Part shown: piece after piece, positions 25,181-37,075 of the stretch | How the letters are laid out: each line of letters opens with the position of its first letter | How positions within the stretch are numbered: position 1 is the stretch's first letter | Source of the DNA: Alnus glutinosa | Lineage: Eukaryota; Streptophyta; Magnoliopsida; Fagales; Betulaceae | NCBI RefSeq assembly: GCF_958979055.1 | Contig: NC_084893.1 | Coordinates: forward strand, 29,666,987-29,730,986 | Direction: 5' to 3' | Length of the DNA stretch: 64,000 nucleotides | Position numbers and translations under genes: made by a program | Notes under the pieces: generated by a model | The model's input: only the letters and a program-made list of their open reading frames with translations | Databases searched by the model: none | What the model was told of the DNA's origin: nothing

Positions 25181-27114
25181 TTTTTCTTGTTTTTGGTTTC
25201 TTCAGGCAGGAAGGCTAACACAAGAAGTCTTGTAGGAAGTGACTTCTCCGTCTGTGTCGCAGACGAAAGTTTGACTAACCTTTATTCTTCTACATCTACT
25301 TTTGAGGCCAGATCTATGTTTTTCGGCCGGTTCCTGCAAGACACGTGCAATTTCTCTTTTGACGTCGGCTTGTATCGGGTGCTTTCTGTAGTAGCATTTA
25401 TGTAGATCAGGTAGCTGCGGTTATTTTTCCATTCCAGACACTGCTATCTCCTCCGCCAAGCAGCGGCTAACGCCAATGAGCCACTGCCCAAACACTGCTC
25501 TATTTGCAGCATAAGTACTGTTTGGATGTTGGTAAACATTAATCTACGAGATTTGTCAATGGTCTAAGAAACGATGCCAAATCAGCTACACTTTGCAATG
25601 CTAATGATTACAGGAATATTGGAAAGGCTTCCCTAATGGACTTGGGGAGATTCTCCTTGATGGAGACAATAGTTCTGCTACAGAGATGAGATTAAAGCTT
25701 GAGACAATGGATTATATTTGTTATGGATTTCAGATTCTCCTTTCTGGCTACAGAGAGGGCGGATAAAAAATATTTGTTATGGATTATATAAAAAATCATA
25801 TTTTATAATACTTTAATTTTAAGCATTATGTTTAAAGTGTTTAAACTATTTTATCCTCATCATGGTAATGGCTCCACTTACTTTTTGCTAATGATTTTGT
25901 CTCAAAAAGGATTAATTAATTAATTAATGCACGTCCACCTCTCGTAGTTTTACTAAACATGCTTTCACTTACTTGAACCTTAATTAATTCCTAATTATAA
26001 CAACTATCACTATTTTATCAATTTCAGGGTGAGCTTTATTTTTATTTTCCCAAAAGTTTATTGGTCCTATAATTGTATTTATGTTTTATTTATATTTTAA
26101 TAATTTAATAATTTTGTATCCCTGTAAAGACAGAGTTAATAAATATACATATATTTTGTTTGAGGTTTGGTTTTCTTCTTTTCGGTGGTAAGACTCCACA
26201 AAAAACATCATTGTTGTCCAATAAAACTCTAGTTCTTGTTCAACTTGAAATTTATCTAATGGTTTTTTTATTCCATATATCCCGCGTCATATTGCCGAAC
26301 TTCAACTGACCCGGCAAATATCTAGATGTTTCTAATTTTGTTTCTAATTTTGTTTCAAATTATGCACAAATTTTAAAACCGAGGAACCGAGTCATGTCAA
26401 CCTCCCCAACGGGCACGGCGGCACCCTCGGTTGAATTGGAAACAATGGGTTTAGACTTATTTGAAAGTTAAGGTACGTGGGACCATGAAGACCCACATGA
26501 AGGGATGAGACGTACAATGTAAATACATAATTGCAATTCAAGTTTGGGTAAATGGGTTGTCGTTATTGGAATTTAGTCAATATCATGTGGAACCGTCCCC
26601 CTCAAGTAAAGCCCCACCAACATGAACATTATGTGAAGCTGGAAAGCAAAATTGCATTCCACTTCTTAACATTCAAAGGCACACAGATTTTGGGTTGTAG
26701 AAATTTTTTGTTTGATTGATGTTTCCGTCCTTATTTGCTCCCATTTTTGTTGCTTTGTGTTTGTCTCTGCTAAATTTGTGGAATCCATGCCACTTTATAT
26801 GTAAATTAAGAGGGGCTATTGTTGAAAGAGTTAAAAATTAAGGGAGGTAATTGAAAAGGGATTAAAACTGAGGGTTATAAATTTTAAAATAATTTATCTC
26901 AAACTCACTTAAACCAGGGAGAATCTTGTCCATCAATAGCTCGTGGCGAACAAAAGTGGTGGACATGCTTTTGGTTGCCACTAGCACTAGAAAAGGATGT
27001 TAAAAAGGTGATACTCTTTCTTTTTAAAAAAGGAATTTATGATCACGTTTCTCAAGCTTCCACCATAAATACAGGAGAAAGTGGCGCACCTGTAAAAATT
27101 AAAACAGAAAAAGT

Positions 27115-27680
27115 ATATACAATCTCCTCCCGATGATTATTTTATTGTTAATGTTTTTTTAATCTATCAATTGCGTTAATATTTTTTATTAAACTATTAA
27201 AAAATATCAATGTTTTTTTAATGACAAAAATACTTTTAATAAAATTATTAATTTATTATTTTTTTAAAAAAAAATAACAAAATTATTAAAAAATATAAAA
27301 TAATAAAAAAAGATATAAATTAATTTATTAATTAAGAAAAAAAACTAAAGAAAATACAAAATATAAAGAAAGGCTTTTTTTTTTTCTTTTGTTTAATAAT
27401 TTTTCATTTTTTATAATTTTCATTTTTTTTTACTTTTCGCTTTTTAAAATATTTTTTCGTCTTCTCTTTATTTTAATTTTATTTTGGTTTTTTAATTATT
27501 AATTTTTTTTCCTGAATTTATAAGGACATTTATGTCTTATTGAAATAATTTTAGAGTCATTTTTATACTTCTGTTAGTGTTAGGTGGGACATTGATATTT
27601 TTTAGTAGTTTAAGAGAAAATTTTGCTACAATTGATAAATTAGAAGGGACATTAATAATTGAGTAATAGTTTGACAAAAA
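27115..27680. mobile_element. AT-rich foldback element
   Basis: The left arm (about 27140-27215: CTATCAATTG..TAAACTATTAAAAAATATCAATG) is the reverse complement of the right arm (about 27590-27655). The interior consists of A/T homopolymer runs. Ends and target duplication are not clear. Confidence 0.55.
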
Positions 27681-27835
27681 AAAAAAAAAAAGTGTATTTT
27701 TTCCAATTAAAAACCATATGTATTTCACAGACGTTCACATCCCTTTTCAAACCGTGGGGAACACGTTTCAAAGCAGAAAGCAAAAATCTCTTAACTGGTC
27801 CCCATTGTTAACTTTTATTAAATAAATTATTTAAA

Positions 27836-28445
27836 GGGGTAATTGTACTATTGGTCTATGTGGTATGCCATAATTATTTTTCACTCCTTATGCTTTAAAA
27901 ACTGCATGGGAGATCCTTGTGGTATGCAATAATTACAAATCGATCCCCGACGTCAAATTCTGTTAAAATTTTTAACAGATTCCGTCAAATATCATGTCAG
28001 CGCCACGTGTCGCCCTTTTATTGGCAACACGTGGCGCTGACATGCACATCTTAATAAAATAATATAAATTTATTAAAAGATAAATAAATATACTTATTTT
28101 TTTAAAAAAAAAAAAACAAAAGAAAAAATGGGGCAAGGGGGTGGCTTTTTTTTCTTTTTTTGTTTTTTTTTTTTAAGAAAAAAATAAGTTTATTTATTTA
28201 TTTTTTAATAAATTTATATTATTTTAGTAAGATGTGCATATCAGCACTACGTGTCGCCAATAAGATGGCGACACGTGGAGCTGACGTGGTATTTGATGGA
28301 ATTTGTTAAAAATTTTAACAGAATTTGACGCCAGTGATCGATTTGTAATTATTGCATACCACAAGGACCTCACATGTACTTTTTAAACCATAGAGAGTGA
28401 AAAATAATTATGACATACCGCAAGGACCAACGGTACAATTATCTC
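27836..28445. mobile_element. Foldback MULE-like element, 610 bp
   Basis: Begins GGGGTAATTGTACTATTGG and ends with the complement of GAGATAATTGTACCGTTGG. Arms of about 230 bp are reverse complements. The perfect 9-bp flank TTATTTAAA occurs at 27827-27835 and 28446-28454. Each arm contains CCACGTGTC/GACACGTGG (G-box/ABRE-like) sites near the centre (about 28002-28035 and 28247-28280). Confidence 0.85.
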
Positions 28446-28772
28446 TTATTTAAATTAATAGAATCCATATTTTTCTATTCATATTTTCCAACGCACATAT
28501 CTGAGAAATAGAAGTTGTTAACGTCGTAGCTTCGCAACCGTTACGGTTGGCAGAAAAAGAGTTAATAGATGAAGTAATTGTAGTTGTCAGTTAGGCGTTG
28601 AGTAAGTATATTGACGGTCATGCTGACAAAGCAACAGTAAAAGCCGTCCAATAATAAACAAAAAGATCATCACATGGCCACGTCACTCAGTTTTGCCTAC
28701 TTTTAGAGCTATCGGCGTTTGCCAATTTGCGGCCCACACAATTCCGGTGCAACCATGTGACGCTGACGCACC

Positions 28773-29036
28773 ACCAATAATATATATATATATATATATA
28801 TATGCAACGGTGGGATCGATAGTGATAATTTGTGTAGGCGGGATGTATTTGTTGATGTATAAGTATAAAATTATATGTATTAATTTAAATTTAATTCATT
28901 TGATTAAATAAATTGGATTCTTTAATTTTATTAATTACATGTGTCGACTCGATTTGACATGAATTATATTTTATTAAAACATAATATTCTATTAAGCTTG
29001 TCTTGAGTTCATATTAAATTGGCGGTGAAGGTCAAA

Positions 29037-29076
<40 letters not shown>
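28773..29076. repeat. (TA)n microsatellites and a dispersed repeat copy
   Basis: (TA)n runs lie at about 28779-28803 and 29040-29076. Between them is a degenerate TTTAATTCATTTGATTAAATAAATTGG..ACTCGATTTGACATG copy of the dispersed repeat. No gene is seen from 28450 to 29930. Confidence 0.55.
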
Positions 29077-29080
<4 letters not shown>

Positions 29081-30445
29081 CTTTGATTATCGTCATAATT
29101 AATCCAAGGACATCAACTTACAGAAACTGCCTTGCTTATTCGATAAGAGAATGAGGACGTACAGATCGATAAAGGTATGCACCAACACAAGCACTACGAA
29201 ATCTCATCCATTTGGCAGCTTATCGATCATGTCAATGGATAAGGCTTGGCGGTTGACAATGGCAGTTGGTATGCTGTTGGTGGTCATTGGAATCCGTCAC
29301 CATGTTTCTATAAGCTAACTAATAATTGAATGGATTAATATATATGGCGATGGAGAACCAGACCTGACAGGCCATGTTTATCGGATATATATATATCTAG
29401 CTTGCCCTGTTGATAGATGGTGCATAGCTAGCATGCATGATTGATGCATCATGCATGTGATGTTCCTTTCGCCATCTTCGAATAATTTGAATTTTCTGAA
29501 GGGTTTTTACTTTATATTAAGAGATAAGATAGCAGATTGACCATTCTTGCTGTTGATGCATCTCTATCGATCGAAACAAGCAAATCAAGCAACCATATAT
29601 GAACCATGCATGCAAGCAAACGCAATGTTTCTTTGATAAACACTAGTTTTTTTCTTTCTAATTTTCTGATCTAATTAAAAAACTAATATATCCGATAGTC
29701 TTAAAAAATTAATTTTGTATTGGGGGCGACAAATTGACAAAATGACCATATATGCATGCATGGTAGCTAGCGCGCATGCAGATTTTTTGTACATGCCCGA
29801 TGCCCTTCATTTCATTAAAATAAAAAAATACGAACAGAAAACTATATATCAAAGTAAATGAGTAGTTGAATTAAATGAAAAATTATCTAGTTTAACAATC
29901 TCTCATGATGCATGGTGTAAGAGCATTCTCGTCTGGCTAATCAAAAAACTATAAAAAAAAAACTAATTTTTAGTGGCCTATATTTAGTGGCTTTTCTAGT
30001 GATTTAACACGCCATTAACCGTTAGTGACGTGTAATTTGTGATGCTTTTAACACGTCACTAATCCAGTTGGAATTTAGTGACGTATCCTTCTTGCCATGC
30101 CACTAATTATTGGCATGTTATATTAGACATGACACATTGACAACACTGACTTCAGTGGCCTTCTATTTCTAACTTCAGTGACGTGTCTAATATAACACGC
30201 CACTAAATTAGTGAGTTTTCTTTTTTCTTTTTTTTTTTTAAAAAAAAAAGTTTTCTGGATGCGGTTTGAAGAGTAAAATTTGCTAGGTGCAATTTTATCA
30301 TATATATATATATATATATATTTGTAGCAAAAATAAGTAATAAAAAAAGAAAACAGGGTTCTAGACAACAATGGATAAATATGAGCACCACCTTTGACGA
30401 CACACTGTCAGCCGCTAATTGAAAATGGCCATGAAGTCTGCCACT

Positions 30446-30616
30446 CTAATCCTTCTTCCTATCCTTCAATGGCCCCCTAGGAATCTTGCTCAGAACTTTT
30501 GCATCAAAAACTATGTACTGCTTCATGATCTCACCATGTGCCTTCTCAGCAAATGAGTCCACCTGGTCCTCATACTTCTCATAGAAGCACCGGCACTGTG
30601 TGTAGCAAAACAAATG
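30446..30616 (-). pseudogene. Reticulon-like (RTNLB) last-exon fragment, frameshifted
   Basis: Minus strand. A good splice acceptor (TTCTTGCAG, 30617-30625) is followed by codons for [10 protein letters not shown]. One extra base (about 30584) precedes a new frame giving [21 protein letters not shown] and ending [13 protein letters not shown] with a stop at 30448-30446. This is the C-terminal signature of plant reticulon-like B proteins (ER membrane-curving). No other reticulon exons or the two long hydrophobic hairpins are nearby, and the frameshift shows it is not functional. It sits just inside the left subterminal repeats of the CACTA element, so it is probably a captured exon. Confidence 0.75.
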
Positions 30617-31283
30617 CTGCAAGAAATTAAATCGATCAAGAAAACAGAGTGTTAACAGCTAATCTATTCATGTTTTTAACTAGCTAATGCAACCCCATTA
30701 ATTAGATTACCTATGTAGAACAAGGTCAAGAAGTTGCACCAGTTCCCCCCAACAGACAAAATCGACATTAACCTTTAAACTCTATATTTCGTTCAAGCTA
30801 TAACATACAAAATAAATTTTTTCTCATTTGCTTAGTGCAATTTTTTATCCAATTTACTACTACTTAGGCCCAACTAAAGAGGCTTCCATACCCCAAGCCC
30901 ATCAAGCTGGAAACTTGTCTAGAGGTTAACCGAAGCCTAAAAGTAGGTTAACTCTATATTTCATTGGTTGTTTGTGTAATGATCATGGGTGCAGCAGTCT
31001 CAATTGTTTACTACAACCTTAAGCTAAGGCATCCTACAGGCTAATATGCCCACCATTGATTACGATTTAGTACTGCTCGATCATCCAGCCATGGCCAATG
31101 CTCATACTGGGCATTAGTATTGGAGTGAAAGCAATATTTTTTTTCTTATTATTGCAAGGGAAACTAACACCAACTTTCTTCCAATAATTAGCATTAATTA
31201 ATGACCAAGATGATAATAAAAATATAATATTAATTACCAAGTTGGTTAATTGAGGTCATGACCGAGATCTTCATCGGGCGTAT

Positions 31284-31484
31284 TCATAGAATGTAGGTAG
31301 TCCACATTCCCTTACCCCTTGTCAAATGCACAAGTACAAAGCCGGGTTCGTGTCTCTGATTATTCCGACACGATTTACAAGAACAATGAATTTTACCGTC
31401 AGGTGTTATACAGTTACAAACCGCAAAGTCTACAAATGATCTACATCCGTCTCTGTATTCCCTCGTATCCCTAGACTTTGTCAT
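31284..31484 (-). pseudogene. CACTA transposase-associated domain fragment
   Basis: An open 66-codon frame reading MTKSRDTREYRDGCRSF, then CKSCRNNQRHEPGFVL and GKGMW. This matches the N-terminal Transpos_assoc domain found at the start of plant En/Spm (CACTA) proteins, including its Cys/His pattern. The transposase core that should follow downstream (towards lower coordinates) is absent and is replaced by unrelated sequence and the reticulon piece. It is a relic of the parental element. Confidence 0.8.
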
Positions 31485-32449
31485 CTAACTCTTATCCATC
31501 TTTTTCTCTACGTACAATACAAAACAGCCACAACATTTATTTTCTCTACATCTATTTATTAACTTCTGTGCATTAAGAAAGTTTAGTTCTTAACATTTCA
31601 CAACTTTTATTTAATTCTTTGCATTGCATTCAAAATTATCTAAAAGTTTTCAGTCATATATAAGGGGCAATAAAAATATATTTTATCTCATACCATATTG
31701 CATATGATCGCATACTAATTGGATTCGTCTAATAATTTAACCATTCCAAGCAAGTCACAGCTAGAAAAGCATAGGCATTAACAACATTTATTTTTCTCCA
31801 AAAATAATTAAAATGCAAAGAAATCTAGATATTAAATATCTGCTACGTACATCATGATATTTTTGGTATGTAATATTATTGTCTTTGATATCAACCTTTT
31901 GAATTATAATCATGTTAATTGATATGGTGTTCTTATTTACTGTTTATCTAGATCTAGTATATATATTTGGTATCTCAGAATATATATATACTGGGGTAGA
32001 GAATATAGATTGTGTTTTAAGTTGATTTAGGTTTTTGGATAATGAGCAACTAAGCTAATGGTTGTAAAAAATTAGTCTATTAGATGCGAGCCAAATTTTC
32101 TATACAAATTTATAACAAAATTATTTGATATCACATCAGATTACTTTTTTAATTTTTAATTTCAATCTTAGTAGTTCTCTGGTTTTATATGGTGATTTGG
32201 TTGCTGCGTTAATTTGAGAAAAGGGGTATATTGCTAGTTTGGGCATTGGATCTTGGATTGTTTGGGGAAGGTTAATAACTCTATGCATGCAGCCCTTTTT
32301 CTTTTTTCTTTTTTTTAATAAATGCATGCAAGTAATTGCAGGGGATTGGTTATGTATGTTTATTTATGTGAATCTGTTCTTTGGTTGTTTTTGTGGTGTC
32401 TTTGGTTGCTATGATAGCTTGGAAGAGCTAGGGATTGATGTTTTTGGAT

Positions 32450-32653
32450 TTTCATTGCCTGGGGACCTCGTAATATTGGTATTGGTGCAACTCTGGCCAT
32501 TTGGTGGAAATCAAAACAATGTGTCCCTGCACATACTTATGTCCATGCCTGAATATTGCGGAAGGTTGAATCCTTGTGACGTGCATCTTCCATTGAAGGG
32601 TGCATGGAGAGCACCAAGAGCTCCATTCTTTGGATATTCTTTGTGTCCTCCAC
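32450..32653 (-). pseudogene. Cyclin-D-like exon fragment, disrupted
   Basis: Minus strand. A polypyrimidine tract and TTTTCAG acceptor (about 32654-32660) are followed by codons for VEDTKNIQRMELLVLS, then a frame change giving TLQWKMHVT. D-type cyclins have DLQ-VED..TIQRMELLVLSTLQWKM at the junction of the cyclin box, and the exon edge before VED is as I recall it for CYCD3. Several residues are missing after VEDTK, and similarity fades after the frame change. Two uninterrupted overlapping frames in the region (minus 32452-32670, plus 32239-32688) carry no recognisable protein. It is probably a captured fragment in the CACTA element. Confidence 0.55.
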
Positions 32654-33521
32654 CTGAAAACAGAACACAAACCCAGATTTTTCTCTGAAAATCAAAAAAA
32701 AAAAAAAGATACATACACTGGTGAAGAGAGAAAGAAGTGATACTCATCTTCCCATTATGAATCTTGCTCCAAAAGGATCAAAGAGAAGGCTGAACTTTCT
32801 CCTATTTCATAAATGATGCTGTCTTGTCTTGTCTTGTCTGACGCATGAGGGAGTGACAGAGGATATAGACTGAAGCATTGAAGCCGTACGTCTGATTGGT
32901 CACTTTTTTTCTTCTCGTAATTGAACCATGTGGGACTAGTTGCCTCTCAACCAAAATAGCGATTCATACTTTAACCCTACATTAAAAAAAAAAAGAAAAA
33001 AAGAAAAATATTATTTGGCCCCTCCCATTGCTCCGTCCCTGTATGTAAACATATTATTTGTGCATTTGTAGTAAGGTTTGGTTCTGAAAACTGAGAAAGG
33101 CATAGTTAATTATTGCTAGTATACTTTTAATAAGACTGATTTACTTGTATACAGTATTTAGTTGCACTGAAACCATGCATGTATGTGTATATGCTGATTG
33201 ATGTACATGTATAGTTATATGTATAATGTATACGACCCTGCTTTCTCTGATGCAATGGAGGTTGGGAGTATTTGTTCTGATTTCTTGGTTGCTGAGAAAG
33301 TGTAGGAACAGAAAGGAATCTTTAATTAATTGTGCCTCTGCAATTTCTTCCGTTAAATGTGAAGCTTCAGGTTTTCATTTGGTTTATTACTTCCTTAATT
33401 CGATCATTAGTTGTATGAGTATCAAAATTTTATACTCGCTTATAGTTTTAGCAGCTAGATAAAGATTTACAGTGTATTTCTCTTCTGTATTGTATTAATT
33501 CATGGCTTTATTTATGTGCAG

Positions 33522-33715
33522 TTGATATCATGAATCCAGGCTCCACTGCAATCCTTCGGAATGCAAAGATTGACATGTTTAAAGGTTCTATGAGGCTAGC
33601 AGTTGATAAATGGGGACGTGTTGAAGCTGCTGAACCTGCTAATTTTGAAGTTAAAGAGGATAACAATCTTTCTCTAGTCTAGTATGAATTAGTTAATATA
33701 CATAAGTATATTTTA
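33522..33715 (+). pseudogene. OB-fold protein (At4g28440-like) last-exon fragment with premature stop
   Basis: After a TTTATGTGCAG acceptor the frame reads DIMNPGSTAILRNAKIDM, FKGSMRLAVDKWGRVEA and VKEDNNLSLV. TAG (33680-33682) then replaces the expected Glu, and YELVN follows in frame. This is the C-terminal half of the small plant nucleic-acid-binding OB-fold family typified by At4g28440. The upstream exons are absent and the orientation is opposite to the other fragments in the element. It is clearly non-functional. Confidence 0.8.
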
Positions 33716-33719
33716 CTTA

Positions 33720-34100
33720 TACATATGTATTAAATTGATAAAATCTGACCCTCAAACCTACGCCATCCCCACTCAACCTCTTTAGTACCTAAGCCAAGGC
33801 CCAAGGTTTAAAAACTTTAAATCCATTTATCACACAATTAAATTAAATCACCAAAACATGACAAAAATCAACTACATATATGCATTAACAACCAAAATGC
33901 ATGGAGCTAGCAACCGGGAAAAAAAAAAACACAAATTAAAATAAATAAATTTATATACCTGAAACGGGTGAGAGACTAGAGGGCAGAGGAAAAGGTTGGT
34001 GGCCGGAGGGCGGAGGAAGGTAATCGGCAGTGAGAGATCGATGTATAGAGAGAGCTGAGATAACCAACGTGTTTGGCAAGTCTTCAAATATTTCTAATCT
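33720..34100. other. Internal CACTA-element sequence, no gene seen
   Basis: AT-rich with a purine-rich GAGGGCGGAGGAAGG stretch (about 34004-34020). Short open frames here carry no recognisable domain. Confidence 0.35.
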
Positions 34101-34514
34101 GAATTAGTGGCGTGTCTGTACAGACACGCTATTATTTACTGGCCTTTCTATAAAAACATGCCACTATTTTGTGGCGTGTCTTTACAGACACGCTACTAAA
34201 TGTTTAGAACTATGCGCGTTGTTTTAAAAATAATTAGTGGCATGTGGACACAGGCACGCCACTAAATAGTGGCCTGTCATCTAAAAATACCACTAAATAG
34301 TGGCGTGTGGTCTAGACACGCCCCTGAATTTTCAGTGAATGGACATGGACCAAAAATTAATTGTCACGCGTGGGTTTCTATGAAATTTTTACAAAACATA
34401 AACGCCACTAAAATAAAATAGCAGCATATTATAACTTGCTATCTCACTAAGTAATGGCATGTCGTAAAAGTATCCATTGTAGACACGCCACTAATATTGG
34501 AGTTTTTTGTAGTA

Positions 34515-36985
34515 TACAACCCAAATGTTATTTTGCCTAATCGGGATGCTAAAATGAACTGTTGCATCTAGCTCATCAAATAGGAGAAACATTTGGTGAG
34601 ATGATTGTTGAGCAATGTTCATTAACCAAATATGAAAAAAGATATATAAATATATTAAAAAATCTATAAAATTTTCTCTAATCTCAAAAAAAGAATACAG
34701 AAGTCTTTGAAAAAGAATGTTTAAATGAAATAGTAAAAGTGGATAGCTAAAATAAAGAGAGAGCCAAACGTAAGTATTTTGAAAAAATAAGTAGCTAAAA
34801 TAAAAAGCTTTTCTCCTAAAATCCTTGGGAAGCCTATTTATTTTGTTTTTATTTGTAATTATGGATAGCTGATTAATGGGCCATTCAATATTCAAGTGTA
34901 GTTTGTTTATTAAATAAGGCTTAAAATTGGGCTCGGATAAATTTATATATTTGTTTAGTGAGTAAAGAAACACAAACACACTTGACCCATCCTAGGTTTT
35001 GGTAGGTTTTTTTTGGATCGTTTCTCTCGAGACCCTAAAAGGAAAACAAATTTGGATCGCCGATCGATGACATGCACGTGATTTCACATGTTTTTGTCCG
35101 ACTATCTGACTGCATACTGTCGATGTTTCTCTGAATCTTATGTCTGATGTGAATGTCTTGTTAGTTGTTGTAGTAAGAGAGAGAGAGAGAGAGAATTTAT
35201 CCTCTGGTGGGCTAAACTCTTGGGTCCAGTTTTGAACTAATTGGATTTCACTACTAGAAAACGCTTCTAATTTGTTCTAATTTAATTGGCTTATACGTTA
35301 TTCATTTATTATTATTACTTTCTCAAATATTTTTTTTCTCTTTACCAATTATAAATAGATGATGGAAGAAGCTAAATAATATATGAGACAAAAATTTCAT
35401 AACAAAATGATTAACAAGTGTGATTTAAATAACTATAAATAATGCCTTTTTGTATTTACTAAAAGCATAAACTAATAGTAATTACATGATACGAATGTGA
35501 ATATCTAAAAGTAATATTCACATTTTGCAGATACAGATATTATTAATAATTGCATCCGTATTTTTAATCATAATTTTACGTACAAGTTTAAAATACATAT
35601 GCCGTACGTTGTTAGTTGTTATGGTGAAAAATGTCCTTCCAGTGGTAGAGAAAAATACGTAATATAAAGGAAGGAAATGTTTCCCCTCTCTTTTTCTTGT
35701 TCCCTCTGTTTCTCTCCGTCTTTTGTTTCTTTTTTTTTTTTTTTTTAAAAAAAAGTAGGGGTTATAATATATATATAAAGCTAAATTTTAATTAAATTAA
35801 ACATAACCCTATTTTTATATTTTTATTATTCCATTCAAATTAAAAATCAATAAGCAAAATTGAAAAGAAAGTTTTTTGGAAAAAAAAAAAAAAGCAAAGA
35901 AAACTGTTGTCCAAAGATTCAGAAAATTAAAAAAAAAAAAAAAAAAAAGTCTCAGTTTCTGTACTGAAATTGAGAAATTTCAGTTGGATGAATTGTGTGT
36001 TTCTCGGCGTTCTCACAATATTTTACCTAGATGATATAGCTCTTGAAGCTAACATTTTCTTGCACATTTTGTTAGAATAACCCACTCTAACTAATACAAT
36101 AGCCCACTAACTGCCATACAAAACACACTATATTCTACACAAAACATATTATGCTAAACACAACACAAAACAAATGAAACGCATATCTTCTAGACTTTTC
36201 TAATGCCATATACCTATATTGAAATGAATCTCCATTTTACGTTATTTTTGTCATACATCCTTAGGAAATCGAGCTTTACCAAACCTGTGACTCATCGAGT
36301 CCATACATGTCTTCTTCCAATGCACTGCTTTACTAAGCACCTTTCATTTATTTGAACAAAACCTTTGTAACTTTATAAAGTTTCATTTATTCTCAGACAT
36401 GTTCGTTGCTACTCGTAAAATATTAAAAGAAAAAGTTTTGACAATGAATGAAGCTTTCGTTTCAAATGAGATGAAACCAGTTGAAGAGATGATAAAAGAG
36501 AATGATCAAATTTTATTTTTTATTTTTGGCTAGGGACTGATGTTTTTTATAGTTTTATCTTCTTCTTCTTATTTATTTTTTTTTTTTACTTTAAATTTTT
36601 TTTCTTTGTTACTTGGTTGTTGGGCAAATGATTTGGACTTTCTAAAGTGCACTAATGACTAAAAATACATGATTGATGGTAATTAGTAAAGGCTTAAGAA
36701 ACAAAGCTCAGGATTGGCCAATAGATTTGTTGCCAGTACCACCCGGCAATCCGGCATTGTTTATAGATTTTTCAAGATCTATTGACTGTGCTAATTAAGC
36801 CACAGAATATATCATCATATATGACCCAACGATGGAGCTGCTGGCCGGGTCACGTCCATATATATATATACCTTCCAAACTGCAAATTTCCCTTCTTCCT
36901 CCATTAAATAACTCATTAATTAGATTGGTTCATTGTTCAGGAAATATATATATATCAATTAATTGAGAGCAAAATTGATCGAGCC
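34515..36985. other. AT-rich spacer, no supported gene
   Basis: Contains a (GA)n run (35176-35193), long A/T homopolymers (35728-35746, 35881-35893, 35930-35948) and TATA-rich stretches. A 162-codon minus-strand frame (34491-34979) is Leu/Phe/Ile/Asn-rich low-complexity translation of AT-rich DNA and not a credible gene. Confidence 0.4.
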
Positions 36986-37075
36986 ATGAAGAGATCGAAA
37001 GATGTTTGCAAGAAAATTCTGTACGTTTACAGGTGTGCTGCTGCAACTTTGTTTGATCTCTTGATCAAGATTTAG
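36986..37075 (+). CDS. Candidate 29-aa short peptide ORF (unrecognised)
   Basis: Short frame starting MKRSKDVCKKILYVYRC and ending LFDLLIKI, then TAG. It is a basic amphipathic N-half followed by a hydrophobic C-half. It has a TATATATATA stretch followed by a CT-rich leader (36858-36903) about 100 nt upstream and a second TATATATAT near 36944, which is why it is listed. No homologue is recognised. It may be chance, or the first exon of something spliced (an AG|GTGTGC donor-like site lies at about 37032). Confidence 0.2.
   Translation: MKRSKDVCKKILYVYRCAAATLFDLLIKI

Larger units (their letters stand above)
29936..34514. mobile_element. Degenerate non-autonomous CACTA (En/Spm) element with host-gene fragments
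   Basis: Both ends carry dense subterminal repeats of opposite orientation. On the left (29970-30215) they are TTAGTGACGTGT, AACACGTCACTAA and AACACGCCACTAA. On the right (34105-34500) they are TTAGTGGCGTGT, ACAGACACGCTA and GACACGCCACTAA. The right terminus reads GTTTTTTGTAGTA (about 34503-34515), close to the canonical GTTTTTTGTAGTG. The left end is decayed (CTAATCAAAAAACT, about 29937-29950). Inside are a minus-strand transposase-associated-domain fragment and pieces of at least three unrelated cellular genes, listed separately. No DDE transposase is recognisable. No clear 3-bp target duplication could be fixed, so exact ends are approximate. Confidence 0.75.

Noticed and set aside
32239-32688. 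149-codon plus-strand open frame in the CACTA element
   Set aside because: No family recognised; it overlaps the minus-strand cyclin-like fragment, and its N-terminal half is T-rich intron-like DNA.
34491-34979. 162-codon minus-strand open frame
   Set aside because: Very AT-rich, residues dominated by I/N/L/F/Y/K, partly over CACTA end repeats; no domain and no gene-like context.
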